A stretch of DNA of 64,000 bases, taken from contig CM050657.1 in the NCBI GenBank assembly GCA_027574665.1, positions 29,449,408 to 29,513,407 on the forward strand. Reading direction: 5' to 3'. The notes under the pieces are model-generated. The model saw only the letters and a program-made list of their open reading frames with translations, had not been told where the DNA came from and did no database searches. This document shows, in pieces, positions 26,501 through 41,500 of the stretch. The stretch's first letter is position 1. Each line of letters starts with the position of its first letter. The DNA is from Rhynochetos jubatus. Lineage: Eukaryota > Chordata > Aves > Eurypygiformes > Rhynochetidae. Position numbers and translations under genes: made by a program.

Positions 26501-29500
26501 TATGTAGACTTCTGTCTCTGCCTCCTCTTGATCTGTCAAAAAGTATTGGCCAAAGGAGAAAAAAATTGTGGAAAAAATAATCTTAAAATGCAAGCTGTAA
26601 TATTGATGTTTCAGAACCATGTTTTAATTTATGTCAAAATTACTGGTGTCTCGATGTAATGAGGCAGGGAAGCTTTTAAACCTTCACCAGCGACATGTTT
26701 TGTAGGATAGGAGAATACCAGACACTTGTGCTGGCTTCTGTGCATAGGTAAGTTTCCAATGGCATTCCATCATGCATTTCTTGAGAGTCCAAAAGTTCTA
26801 CAAAGCAAAAAAAAATCAGCTGTAACTTTCACAACACAGGATTAAAGATTGGGTTAAGTGCACAGGCAGTAGCCAGTAATTCAAGGGCTGTGATTCTGAG
26901 CAGTATGTGGAGTCCCCTGCCACCTTTTTTTTTGTGACTGAACCAAAGCAATAGGATTAGACCACAATGGGACATGGATTCATATTATTTTGCTTCTGTA
27001 GACATGTTTGTAGAAGCCTTTTTTGCTGGTCTTATGGTTTTTAAAAGTTAAGAGTTTGGACAACAAGGAGCTGCTGCTGCTGTTAGCCTCTTAGAGCTCA
27101 TGGTGGGGGGAGGAAGGCTTTAGTTCTTCTCATGCTGGTATGTATAGTAAAGCCAATTTTTCCAACCAGCAAGAAAATCAGATGTTTTGCTTTCCCAAAC
27201 AATAAGTTGTTGGGAAATGAACATGCGACTTTAGAAAGGTAAGTGTTGCTGCATGTGATGAAGGGATGGTCACTTGTCAACGGAACCAGGAATGCGATTC
27301 TTCGTGTTTCTTCCTGTACTCTCTCTCCCTTTCTGCTCTGTTCTGGTGTTGTTTTTAATTTAGATTCTTATTAGGGCTCTATTCCCAACTTTATGTAAGG
27401 GAAGTAAGCTTGGGGAAGGATAAATACAAATATATCGCAAACTGTATCAGCAAAGCTGTGGATAACAGTCAAAAAAACCCCTCACTTCTTACAACCTGCA
27501 AGCTTCCTTCTCTTACTCAAGTTGACAGAAAGTGGTCATGTACGAGACAAACCAGGTCAGCCAGTTGTAGTATTGCTTGATGCTGGGGGGTGGGGGAGAA
27601 ATGGTGGCCAGTTTTCTTGCGGTGGGAGTTTCTGAAGCCACCTGGGACTTCTGGGTTGTATAAGCATTCTAAAAACATGATACTGAAATACATTTTCCAT
27701 GGAGAAAGTCCAATTAAGTCTTGTAATTGTTTATCTTGTATCAACGAAGCCCTTACACGTATTTTGAAACAGAAGTATGAAGTTAATCTTCCTTTGGTGA
27801 AGGGCTGTCTTAGAGACCGCTTACAGTGGAGTAAGCCCTGATTTGACACATTTCATGCAGATACACCCACGGACTGTTTCTGAATTAAAATTTTGTTTTG
27901 TCTCTGGTTCTAGTTGTTTCCTTCTCTAATGCGTGAATGAGGAGGGGAAAAAGATAATGCAATAGATTAACTGCTGACTCAGCGTGCGCTTTTTTTTTTC
28001 TCAAAACCACAATGGCATGTATAGTAGCACATTTCAGAAATACGTGCTTGCAGCTCTCCTTTCTGGGAGTCTGTAAAAACAGTTTGCATGACTGTTGTTT
28101 GCATATTTTCTGCTGCCGAAACAGATGATACTTGAACGGTTTCTTGCCAAATTAGGCTATTGGGTGGTAGTACTTGCCTTCTCTGTTTGGTGTGACTTCA
28201 GCTCTGAAAAAAACGGTTTTATTTATTTAGTGTGAATACTGGATAGCCCAGAAATGGCTTATTGCAACTAGATTTTATCCTTTTTTTTTGTACTTTTCTA
28301 CATGGATTTTACACTCTCTTAAATTGACCTGTCAGTTGTTACTGCCCTGTTTATACTTTTACCTGCCTGCATGAAGTTGTTCTAGGGAACATAACAATTT
28401 TTATGAAGTATACAAATCGTAATGGCTGCAGTTACTTAGTTTCTGCTCTTGGAGGACTTCATTTGATTTGAATGGTGACGATAGAGTCCCTCAGTAGTTG
28501 AGGAGGTTTATTGCGGGCTGTGTCTTTTTAAGGACTTAGTTCCATCTTATGAGCCGAACATGTGCCAGTTGTATCTGAAAGGCTCATATTTCCTGTATGA
28601 AACTCCTCTTGCAGAACAAACTACTGAGATGTGAAGCAATAATTAATGTAAACTGAAAGACCTCTTAGACTGTGCCCCAACTGATCAGTCTTTTGAGAAA
28701 AGAACAAAAGCCCTTCTGTTAGCTGTTGCTTAGACTTCACATAAAGATGTAGTAGATTAAAATATAACAAAAAGGCTTTTAAGCTCCTGTCTACTTCTTC
28801 AACTCTGCATATTTATACCTTTGGAATAAAAATTGTGCTAACCTAGATAGACAGAACCACGTGTCAAAGTTGAAATGTCTACCATATGGTGGGAATATAT
28901 TTATTGTGATTGTAGGGATAGGAACGTATGTTTAGTGTTATTTTCTTTTTTGATTGGTCAAAGTGTTTGAGGTTTTTCTGTTGTTGGTTTTGGTCAGGTT
29001 TTTTTGTTTGGGGTTTTTTTCCTATTGTAGAAGGCTGGAGTTCTAACACTTTGCCTTATTCTTTGTGGAAGGGCAGTATTTCTGTGAGATTTGCTAGTTG
29101 GTAAGCTTGCTGAGGTTGTACCTTTCCATTTCTGACATTTCAGACATCTTCAGAAATTTTTAAACATGTTTACTGGAGGCTGTTTGAATTATTGCACATT
29201 GTTTAGTAGCTTAAAACAGTCTTGTGTATTCAGTCCCTAGAGAGTAACAATGCAGTTTGATAGTGTTGATTGAATGGCTTCCTACCCTTAATGGCTACTT
29301 GCCTTGCACCGCATTTGGAGCTCATGAGATCTTCTGTGTGACTAGGTTAATTCAGGTTGCCAAACTGACTGAAAACTGCCTTGAAACCTAAATAGCTTTC
29401 TGTAAGGTTAGTAAACAGAATCACCGTAGGTGGTAAGATGCAAGGCAGGAGGAGGCTGCACGATTTTGTTGCAGTTCAGTTGGCTTAGCTGTGCTGTCAG

Positions 29501-32500
29501 ATCATATGCCTGAAGCAGACTACAGGCAGTAACTGGAGAGTTAAGGGGTGGTTAGGACTGGCTGGCTTAGTGGGAGATGGAAGGGGAGGAGGTGAGAAAA
29601 ATTTGGGAGCCTGATGGGTCTGAAAAGCAAAGATTTGAGAATATTAGGAGTTGATGGTCAGGGGGAGTGTGGTACAGTTTGGTTTTGGAGATGTTGGAAC
29701 ACGGTAGGCCATCTAAGCTTTACTTGCTGGCAGCAGAACTGGGACTTGGGCAGGAGATGAAAAGGGAATGCTAGAACTGCCTGCACAGGAAGACTGACTG
29801 AAGCATGAAATCAGCTTGAAGTGACAGGTCTGTATTGTGAATCTGGAGATTCTAGTTCTGCTGCAAGGCTGTGTAGTTGCCAGTAAAATGTTTTTCAACT
29901 TGCAGGAAATCACAAACAAGCCTTCCTTTAGTTTGTGTGACTCACAGTCAAGCTGTAAGAAGGGGGCGTGGGATGGACACAGCTATTTCTGTAACCAAAT
30001 GGCGAGCACTATAATAATTTTTTGTTGATATTATAAATCCACTTTTTCCCACAGGATCATTATGTCAAGTATGTGGGTCATTCACACAGTGATCAGGGAA
30101 GGAGTGAGAAACTTGTACACAGGGAAAGAGACTGCTTTCTGTAGGGTTTCTATCTGTTTGCTAGAGAAACCTAGGAGCTTGGTGAACATGACACAGGCTG
30201 CAGGAAGAGAAATGTGTTGTTCTTGTTAAAATAGTTGAATTCTGTTCAGGTAAGTTTGACTTGATCCATCTGCTCTGAATTTCCCATGAGATTCAAGGTG
30301 AGGCTAACTTACAGATACACTCATACCTCAAACTGAAAATCTCTAGGAGTTGCAGAGACAATGTTTATTGCTACAAAATGCCCGATAGTCTGAAAGAACC
30401 AAGTCCCAGCTGCCTCAAATCACATACCTCAAAGGACTGAAAAGTCCAGGCAGTTTAATTTTGTCACCACTCTTCTGTTGTGTGTGTATTGGAGGAAGAA
30501 TCAATTAATGCTTATGAAACAACTGGATGTTTCAACAAACCATTTAAGTGGTGGGTTTGAAATCACTGTAGGGTTCACTGTAATTCAGAAATTACTAAAA
30601 TGCTGAAGGACATGTGCTTGAAAACTGGAAGAAAAATAAGAAATGATTGTGCAGTGGTTCAGCACTAAATGTTCCCTGAACTGGCTTAGACAAAGGAGCT
30701 TTGGGGGCGGGGAGGAGGGAGTGGATGGAATACCATCTGGTTTATAATTGTGCATACTCCAAAGAGGGTGATGTTTTGAGACAGCACAGGAGTGTTAATG
30801 TCTGTTTCCTCAGTTGTGAGTGTTGAGTTTGCAGCTCTTGTTAATCATTTAACATCATCTTTCTACAGTACAGAAAACATTGGCTTAACCAGAGTGTGTA
30901 GCTACTGTCGCTGTTATGTAACTAACTTGATCTGCACAACTAAATACTCCACAGCATAGCATTAGAAAATTCACTTGATTATTTGTATGAACTGCAAGCA
31001 GAAAAGTCTGTTTTCTCCTTAAGTTACGTATGTTTTGGATTTTATTCAAACTGGCTAATTTTGGCAATCAGAACTAACTTGTGTTAATTTAGTTAAATAC
31101 CTGCAATAATTTAGAAATAGATTACTTTGAAAAGAGAGAACAGGAGTATAATATTTGGATCTCATTTGTGTTGTAGGAAATTTTGTCATCTGAGGATTGT
31201 TTCTGAACTTAAATACTACAGTGTGCACAGCTACAGTAGAGCATCATTTTGCTAGAAAGTCTGGTTTCTGCTGTAAATTTACAAACTGTTTTCCTTTACT
31301 TTTGTTGTTCCAGCTGGTTTTAGTTAATACTCACATGTGGGCAGCATCCGAAGGTTAGTCAGCTTGCTGACCCAGCTCTGTTTCTAGTAGTGCTGCTGCT
31401 GTGGTGATTCAGCATTGCAGTCCTTCAGAAAAGGTCCAGAAAATGTCACTGGCCCCATGAGCATTACTTTCTAACCATCCTGTCCCTTTTGCATCAGGAG
31501 TGGTGAACAGTGGGCTTATGTGCCTGTTAAACACCAGCTTACCACTTACTGTAAAAGTTACGGAAGAGAACGCTATTTCTAAAAGGGCCATATAACCCTG
31601 ATTATGCACTGCTGTAAAAAGAGCTTGAAAATAAACTTTAAACGCTATTTCAAAGGTAAACTGATTTTCTTGTTGTGTCTGAATAGTATGGATGAGGCCT
31701 AGATGTTCTAGGGCTATATATTAATAGTTCTGGATGCTTAATTCTAACATTTCAGGATACTACTTTGCATTTCAGTTTACTTAACTCACAATGTATTTTA
31801 GCCAAAACAAAATATTTCAGTACATTTTAATGCCTTCCAAATATTATTACTGCCATGTAGGTGAGGCCAAATAGCTTTCTGTGGGCCTTGAGAAATCTAA
31901 TTTAGAAGCTAATTAAGTCTGCAGTTTCCCCTAACATAGCAGTTCATTTTAGATTTTGTCATGCATGTGTGATACTGGAATGTCTTATTGAAGCAATTCC
32001 AAGAAATGTGTTCTCATAGGGCCCCCTAAGTCTGACTTGAGTATTACCTTGTATTACCATCCAGTGATCTGTAGTTGCAATCTACTTCAGGTACATACAT
32101 TGTGCTGGATCAACGTATATATCTGTGCGTAATACAGCAGGACTTAAAAAAAAAAGTCTTTTAAAAAAGAAAGGGTTGGAGTGTTTTTCTTTCGAGTTTG
32201 TTTTGTTTTTCTTGGTTCATTTGTTTCTTGTTTGGTTGGGTTTTTTTAAACCAAAGCCATTACTTCACTAATCTATTGGTTGTCTTTTCCTTGTAGCATA
32301 AAGGAGTGCCATGGGTTGCCTCTTATAAATGGTCAGAATTGTGACCCTTACGCAACAGTCTCTCTTGTGGGGCCTTCCAGGTAACTTCTTAGTGTAAAAT
32401 GAATGACTCTAAAATGCTGTGATCTTACACCGGAGAAGAAGTCATAGGTTTTAGCAAAATCTTTAAAATAATAGGAAAATCTTAAAACGCTTTCTGTGTA

Positions 32501-35500
32501 CACATCTTCCATTTGTTACTGTGTTTTCCTCCCTACCATACTGTCAAGATCGTGGAGGTGTTTGTTCTGTGTGAATGGCCTGCAGTAGCCAAGAACCACT
32601 TGTCACTCTGTTCTTTCTTCCCAGCTTTTGTGCTGGACTCTTGATGTGTGCTCTGTCATTCCTAGTAATTGTTGTCAGATGCCTGTATCGGATGATCTAG
32701 GCAATTGCTCACTCCTTCCTCTGTTCCCTGTTTTTCTTAATGTGCGAGTTTCTTTGCAGCCAATGGTTAGCAACTGGGAGGAAACAAGAGAGTAGAGGTT
32801 CTGGTGAGACCATTTTCATGCCAGTACCTTCAGGATGCTACATTCAAAGTCCCCACAGCTTAAATACCTTCTTTTTTTGGACTGTGGAATCCTGAATACC
32901 GTAGCCCACACATTGGCTGTCTGCAAGTCCCTGCCCAGTAGCATCCCATGGAAGTTAGGTTAGAACCTCAGTCTGTTTACTTATTTTGGTACTGAAGAAT
33001 TTCCACTGTGAGCAGTATACTAGAATGTCTTCTAGCAAACTTGCATGTTTCCAAGACTTTGGAAGGAGTAAGCTCTGAGTGAATGGGGCATTTCTTCCTC
33101 CTTGGTAACATATGATCACATTCTTTTTTAGGTGTAGGTTGGGATTTTATTGGTGGGTGGTTTTGTGGGTGGGTTTTTTTTTTTTTGTTGTTGGCTGGAT
33201 TTTTCTAAGAGGATTAGGGAGATTTGACCATTATACCTAGGAAGCATAGTGTTGACTGCAAAAGAAGGTTAATTGGCATATATTTCCTGTTTGAGTCCTG
33301 TGGGTACAGATGGAACTGGGTGAATGTTGGTCCCATCAAATATTTACCCTGTTGGTATGGGAATATATGTGCAAATATGACAGAAGTTCCTCGTTAAAAT
33401 TTTCCAATCTCTTGCATGTGTGACTCATGTACCGTGACTGGAATATTTATATGACCAGTGCCTGAAAACAGTTAGTTGATGTCTAGGACAATTTTTCTTC
33501 TCCCTCATCTGTTTTCCCCCACATTTTATATTTGTTTCTTTTAGAAAACATCTTTATACTATCATAGCCCTTTACTATTTAAATAAAACTATATTCTTTT
33601 ATAAGTATGTAAAATTTTCTAAAAAAATAATAATTATAAAACACAGTAGAGTGGGGAGCAATTGTTTTGTTTGACCCTATGCCGTTTAGCATCAAGCATT
33701 AGCAGTGATTCCTTCCAAAGAAACGTTCAGTGGCTTGCTGTGAGCCTCTGAAGAAGCAGTGGGTTTTCCCCAACAAAAGAGGATGGGAAAACCAGAAATT
33801 GGCAGTTGAACAAGATGAGGAAAAGGGCTTGTAACCTGCAAACAGTGGTCAGGAAACTGTCTGCAGACTTAAATTCAAACTGCTTTGGAAATTGTTGACA
33901 TATTTTACTTGATAAGTGTATGTGTAAGTCATACTCGTTTGTGAAATGAAATAGAAACTTTAAGCTGGACAGGTGCATGACTAAGTAGATACAGCACTTA
34001 AACTTTACCTCTCAAACTGTAGTGTGAAGTTGAACTCATTTTTATGGTAATATTTTCTTCATTGATCAAAGTGACCTCTAAAATGACGAAAAATGTTTTA
34101 ACTTAAATGCCTGGGTCCTTCTTGACAATAGAATGTCTTTATAATTGTGTGTTTAAGTTGTCTATGGTAAAAATTTTACCACATTGGAACAGGAATGACC
34201 AAAAGAAGACGAAAGTAAAGAAGAAAACAAGCAATCCGCAGTTTAACGAAACATTTTATTTTGAGGTAACTTTTTGTGTGGTATTCTGCCTGTATCAGTT
34301 TTATACAAATATTTATTCAAATATTTTCGAGCAAGCTGCATAGCAGTACCTAACACAGAAAGCTCTCTTCAGGCAAGTTGAAGAGCTTTTACTAGCCTCT
34401 CAGATGTAAATGAATTACATGCTTCTGGGGTCTGCCAGACAATAGCATTCCCCTTCAATTGCTATGTGAAAAATTACTTCCTCACAAGCCCCTGTGTGAA
34501 GGTAATTGGTTATCTTGAATCACTTTATATAGCATCTGTTGCCCTTGTTAGTTCTGAGAGTACTTCAACCTATGCTGTCAAATTGGATTGAAATATTTTC
34601 TAGAACATTGAGCTAAAAAAATTACAAAATAGTCTAGCAATTATACCCAATAAAGGCAAATTTTATTATTCTAAAAAATGTTAACTTTTTTATTATGTAG
34701 CATTTTATTTTAATGTGACTTACGCTACAATAACCAAATTATGAGTTGGAATTTTCATCTCTGTAATAAAAACTGCATTTGCATGTAAGGGTAGTACACT
34801 GTTCAGCTGAGAGTTAGAAATAGTACAACTACTACATGTGCCTCAAATGTATTACAGTTTACTGTGTTTATATAGAACCTGGTCCTGCTGTGGGACTTCA
34901 GTGAGAAATTGTTCCATACTTACATATAGAGTATCAACGTATTACATGTGTTTCAGCTGACCTGCTCAAGATACTGAGTGTGATTTCTTAGGAAGTAAGC
35001 TATTAGGATAAAAATGTGATCTAAACCACTCCTATTACTTTGACTTCTGATTTATATTTGAGTTAAGCTGAGACTGCAGTCAGTCAAGAAATGAGGAAAA
35101 CTAAAATAAGAGGTTACAACTGAGGTATAACTAGGGCAAGAAGGGTGGGCTTCTGATTTGTTGTTTCCTTAAACATGTCAGAACTGAATTTAATGCTTTC
35201 TTGGGGCTCATGCTGAAACCAAAGAAATTATTGCCAGTTTCGTGTCATACTTCCTTCTTGTTTTCTTTAGTAGATCTATATACCATAATTCCCTTAGATA
35301 CCAGCCTAGCCCTCATCAGGCTCCACCATGCACCCTTCTTGACCAATTTTTCTCCTGCTTTCTGTCCAAAGGGCAGTTTGTTTGGTGAACTGAACTTTTT
35401 TTCCTTTTTAAAAGGATCAGTACCTATTTACTAGTGTTAGAGGCAGTCTAGTCTTTGGGGTTTTTGACATCCATAACACAACAGGAAAAAGAGATTAATA

Positions 35501-38500
35501 GGAGGAATTTACTTGCAGGTAACCAGGTCCAGCAGTTACACCAAAAAGTCACAGTTTCAAGTGGAAGAAGAAGATATTGAGAAACTAGAAGTCAGGTAAG
35601 TTATGTAGATTAGGAAATGATTTATTATTAATAAATCATTGTATTTTATCATCAAGAAGATAAAGAAATGTTTTATTTTAGTGTAACTAGAGATAATTAC
35701 TGATCAGAGTTGTTGAAAATACACTTGTAACATATAAAACTAGACAAATTTTTTAGTGTGTTTCTTACTGAAGATGAGGGGGTTTTGTTTGGAAGGAAAT
35801 AGTGGTAGAGGGTGTCTAGCAGCCTAAACTTGTTTCCTGTGCCTGTGAGTGAAGAGGCATGAGAACCTCCTATCAATATGTATTAGTTTGGGCAGAATAT
35901 TGATAACAGAACTTGTACTGAAGGTTAACAGCTAGTCTGTGGTTTCAAATGTAGTTGACTGTTTTAATCAAAACAGGGAAAAGCCTCTTTGAGATTTGGC
36001 ATTGCTTCTTAGAGGAACAGTAGTGTTGCATCTTTTCTTTCCAAATGCAAAGAATTCTTCAAAGTATGCTCCCCCTTTCTGCTCCTTTACCCTCAGAGCT
36101 GGTCTGTCTGTATTTATGCGATGTAGTTACAACAGGCCGCTGTACTCAGTTCATATTCTTTATTGTGTTCATGCACATATATGCACCAAATCTGCTGCAT
36201 GACAAAGTCTTCAAGGCTAGCATATGCTTCCTAACAGGCATCAGAAGAAATGGTTAGAGTTGAGTTTTAATAGCCATTATAGAACTAGCTTGGTATGTGC
36301 ATTTTTAACTGTTGGCTTCATGAATATCTTAATTAGAATTGTATATTTCATTATAGATGCAAATATATTTAGAAAAATAGTCATGCCCCAACAAATCTAG
36401 TATTAATTTTTTTTGTTCTTCTTAACAACTGCTGTCTGTCAGAAATGTCAGAGAGGTAAGAAGTAATAGAAAAAAAACCAAAAACACCCAAGGTGCATGT
36501 CTGGAGTCTGATTCCTTTTGAGGTTGTAATTATATGAGCTGCTGTTTGGAAAAACAAGCGCATGTGTTGGTGTGGCATTGCAGTGTGCCAAATTCTAGTA
36601 ATTAGATAGGGATACGTAAATATATGGGTTAAAAAGTTCACTTGAATTACCTGAGAAGACGTGCACAATTTTGGGGGTGGAGACTGCTCAGAATACATCT
36701 GTGTTGCCAATATCACTTTTATTTATTGGTGCAAGGTCTGCAAGTCTAACTTTCACTGTTTGTTTCTTTATCGGTTCTTTATGGGTTATTAAGCCACTTA
36801 TTTGGTGATTCGTGATTTAATGAGAATGGAGTGAGATTTCTAACATTTTCTGCCTGCATGCATGTGGATTATTGCTGTAAAGCAGTTATTGTTAACTTGG
36901 AGATTTTAATTTCTGTCTGGGAGAAGAAAAAATAAACAATGTTCTTATTTACAGGGTTGACCTATGGAATAATGGAAATTTGGTACAAGACGTCTTTCTA
37001 GGAGAAATTAAAGTTCCTGTGAAGGTGTTAAGAAATGATTCCTTTCAAGCATGGTGAGACATGGTGGCCAGAAGTGAATTTGCTTCTGTCTTGCAGCTCT
37101 TCCCTTGCAAAGGACATGTTATTCTAACTATCCATTAAAATACATCTTCCTGTTCTAGTCTAGGGAAAATGTATTTCTAGAGTGCTTCCCTACTGAATAA
37201 ACGAACCTTGCCAGGGAGTACGTTTAGCTTTCTTTCCCCAATCTGCCCACTTTAGTTCATGTGTTTGAGGGGAAGGTGCAGAGAGCAGAGAAAGGGAAGA
37301 CTGAGTGTAACTATCTTTCAGTCAGCTTGCTGGATTTTAGTGATCTGTCTGTGCTTTTTAGCCTCACCAGCAAACCTGGAACTTCTCACAATTGTATCAT
37401 TTGTAATTAAGTTCCAAAGTCAGACTTCCAGAATGACTGATGAGGTTATGTAAAAATAATTAAGTATAGCTGTTTTTATTCTTCCTTGAGAGTGTTCAGA
37501 AAGTATCTTCCAGAACCAACCCAATGTCATTTCAGGGGAGCAGGCACAGAAATTTAGAAACTGGAAGGATAAGGTATGAAGGGAATTCAGGAAAGACAGA
37601 CCTTTGCTTGTAACATAGCAGCAGCCTCCCTTCTGAAGTTCTTGCGAACAGGAGCCAATCTCTAGCCCGTTTACTGTCCCAAATGCTTAGTGTCAAGAAG
37701 TGATGAGTACAACAGATCCAAATGCCTCGAAGTGTGTAGAATATTCCATTTTTAGCAAACCTTTCAGTACAGAAAAGAGAATGGAGGAAGCCGTCGCATA
37801 TCCATGTAGACAACACATAGGAAGCTAGCGGATAGATAGGAACTAAATGGAAACACAGGACTTGGCCAGGAACTGTTACGGCTCCGCTTCATGTATGCAC
37901 CTCAGGCTCCAAGTGTCTTGGATGTGTCCAAGTCGAACTCTTAATCTTAGTGTTTGAATGTGATCCTGAACATAATAAATGTTTGTGTCAGTACCTGCTG
38001 TTTTTTACACAGTGTATTGCAGACACAGGCCTGTTCTGCCAGTGCTCTGAACAATCAAAAGCTGTGTGACCATATTAACATAATGACACACGTCCATTAG
38101 CAATCTGCGAAGAGAAAGTTTATATTGACACGGACTTATTACCAGCATAGTGTGTTCGTATAGCTTTTTGAATTGGCTTGGCTTGTGTCTCATTCTCTTG
38201 AAGCATCAGTACGTTTGTGCCTGCTAATGTACTTTGTAGGCATACCTTGTACTGAACATCCTCATAGCCAATTAAGATCTGGTTATCAAAAACAATTCTG
38301 TGATTAAAAATAACTATTTTTTTATACTATTACTAATTTACAAAAAATGTTTTTGAATACGGCTGGAGTACAGCACATACAGCTATATCATTAGTACTAA
38401 ATTAGAACAGAGTCATGCTGTCAAGTAGACGTTCTCCTTGTATATCAGCTTGGCTTTATATTAGCATGCCTTCATGGGCTGTGCATCTGATTATTAAGAA

Positions 38501-41500
38501 AATGTCTGACTTGATTGTAGAAGTACAAATATAAATCATTGTAAAAGACTGTTTGAAGATATGATTTCAGTTTGTTGGGATGAATGGTGAAACTGTATTA
38601 TGACATGTATGAAAAACAACATTTTTGTAGGGCTGCACCTCCTGTTGGAATACAGTGGAACTACAACACAAGGCAATGAGTTGTTCAATGTAGTTTGTAT
38701 TGAGAGTAGGAAAAAAGCACAATTTTCTTTTCCTTTATCTTGTTTCTCAGGAATGCAGCCTGTTAATAAAATGCATTTTTATTGTTTTCAGACTAGACCA
38801 TTTAAATTCTCGACACTAGCTGTTCCATCTGCTATGTCCCAACACCCTAAATATAACCTAGATGTAAAATGAGGTCTGAAAATTTTTGATTATTTTTGCT
38901 GTCCTAGTTGAACTACAGGAAGTATATCTGTTTGGCAAGAACTGAGAAAATAAATGTATGTTTCATTGTGTGCTAAAGGTGCATCAAATGCTGTTCTTTT
39001 TTCCCCTCAGGGTTTTTTTTATTGTGAATTTTATTGCCAGTTTTCAGACTCCGTTTATGTTTACTGAAATAATTAAATGTGATACTTTTCATTAATTTGA
39101 CTAATTTTACAATAGTGTGAATCTAATATTTTAGAATTTCCCTGTTGCTTTCAGGTACTTGCTTCAACCAAGAGAAAATGGAAACAAGTCTTCTAAAACT
39201 GATGATTTGGGATCACTTAGATTAAATATCTGTTATACTGAAGACTGTGTTCTTCCATCTGAATACTACACTTCTCTAAGAAACTTGCTGCTAAAATCAT
39301 CAGATGTTCAGGTACTTTTGCTGAAAATATATTTTGAAATGGAAAACTTAAAATGAATTATGCAGTCCTGTTTGAGACAATGTGAATTATGCATATCTAG
39401 AGAATTTTTTTGTTCCTTTGCATGAATTACTTCTGTCACAACCAGATGAGCAGCTTGTAGAGCACTTACTTATGCTCCAAACTACCAAGATTTTCTTCTT
39501 ATCTTCGAAGAACCAGCAGAGATGGATAAATAGCCTGTGCTCTGTGACTAGAAGAGATAAAACACTTCTTTCTAGTTGTTCTTTCAACATTGTGTTTTTC
39601 CACTGTCTGCTGTTGGCCCCCTGGGTTTAATGTTTTTTCTGGGACACCGATCCATTATTGGCACTGAAGGGGCAGATAATCATCTTTACCAAAAATAGTC
39701 TGCTTGAGAACTGATTGCCAGTTCCACTTCTGGATTGTTTCTGTTGTCCCCAGTACATTAATCAGCAAGACTGATTTTCTCATGTGGACCTGGTGACAAA
39801 GAGGGAACTGCAGTAGATGGTTAGCATAACGTTGAGACAGGAATCAAATCATAGTAACCAGGCTTTATGTTACTACATCTTTTATAGCCTTTCTTCACTT
39901 CAGGTGTTGAAGTACTGGCAGAGAAGAGAGATAAAGAGGACGTAGACTGTGACTAAAATTGTTGCTAGCCCATATTCAAATACTACTTAACTGAAATTCA
40001 GGAAGAGCTGAGTATGTAGCTAGTGGCAGTCAGCAGCTGTCTTAAATTAAATAATTCCATCAGGTTTTGGTATTGAAATTCCCAGTGGCAGAATGGTGAC
40101 AGACAATTTAGAAGTGTGAGAACTGTATTTTGATGTCCTCCGATTATAGTTTTTAAAGTCTGTTAAAGATAGGTGACATTGTAGTAAAGCAGTTGCTTAC
40201 TGCCTCTTACTTGGATTTGTGACAAAGCCAAGCTCTAACCCTTTAGGAAGAAAGAGAAGGATGAGTAGATGCTGAATGTCATTCTTAAATGTCAAAGTGG
40301 AGTACGTAATACCGGTTTTCAATTAAGTATTTCTGTGGAATGGAAACTTCTAATTGCCGTGTTATGCAGCAAATGTTGAAACTTTCTGTTAAGAGAACTA
40401 TGTCTGTAGTCTTACTAGTTTTGACCTGTACTTTGCCAAAAATATAAAGAACATTTAACTACTTCACTCACGATTTCATATTCTGCTTTCTCACAGCCGA
40501 TTTCTGCATCTGCTGGCTACATACTGAGTGAAGTTTGTCGAGACAAGTATGATGCTGTTCTGCCTCTTGTACGATTGTTGCTACACCACCATAAGCTAGT
40601 TCCATTTGTTGCTGCAGTGGCAGAATTAGATCTGAAGGACACCCAGTATGTATTTCATGTTTAGTGATGTCATGCCTGTGTAAATTATTCTTAAGAGTTT
40701 CAAAAGGCTTCATGATACAAGATTGATAAGTAAGCATGTTGAAATGCTTAGTCTCACTATGTAAAACTGACTAAAGAGATTCATATTTTAATGCTATTTT
40801 ATAAAAACATTCATTAAAATCACACTGAAGCTGGGAGTCAGAGTTAAGGATTGTGTGCTTTTTGGTAAAGTCTTCTTGGAGCTAATATGCAGCTAAGAAT
40901 AATAGCTACTGGTCTAAAGTTGTGTCTAAAAGTACATAGTTTTTATTTTAAAGTGTCATAATTTGGCCACTCTTCAAACTTTACTGGCCATTAGATTGGT
41001 GCTTAACACTTAAAATTGCTGAGAATCTTGTCCTGTTCCCTTCAGTATGTGACTTGAATGAGGGGTACTCTTTTTCTGCAAAGATGCCTTCTGAGTAAGT
41101 GCGTGTCCTCCTGCATGCCCTGAAGGTAGCAAGCGCAGGAGCTTTTCGAAGTAGCCGTGCATTGCCTGTGAATATGCAGCTCTGTGGTTAGGAGAGAAAT
41201 GTAGCAGACCTGAGTAGGGGCCACTGAGGTGCCGAGTCATGTCCTGTGGAGACACAGAAAGGATTTTATCACCACATGATGGTGCATTTCAAAGCTGACT
41301 TACTCCAGGTCTCTGTAAGGTGAGACAATTTAAATGTGTCGAAAGAGGTGGCTCTCTTTCTTCTAAACTGCCTTTTCGTACACATGTTCCTTTCAGTTGT
41401 AATTGAACTGTAGCAAAGATTGAACTAAACCTCTCAGATTAGAAAGGTGTACTTTGCACAGCTAGCTCTTAGTTTTCTTCAACAGCTATAATGAATAAAA

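Larger units (their letters stand above)
23687..32296 (+). other. RASA2: RASA2 intron 5, largest intron
   Basis: 8.6 kb. Contains a T23 tract (25603-25625), a 16-bp tandem duplication (26327-26358) and a Maf-type palindrome (27972-27984). Otherwise AT-rich with no recognised gene or transposon. Confidence 0.85.
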
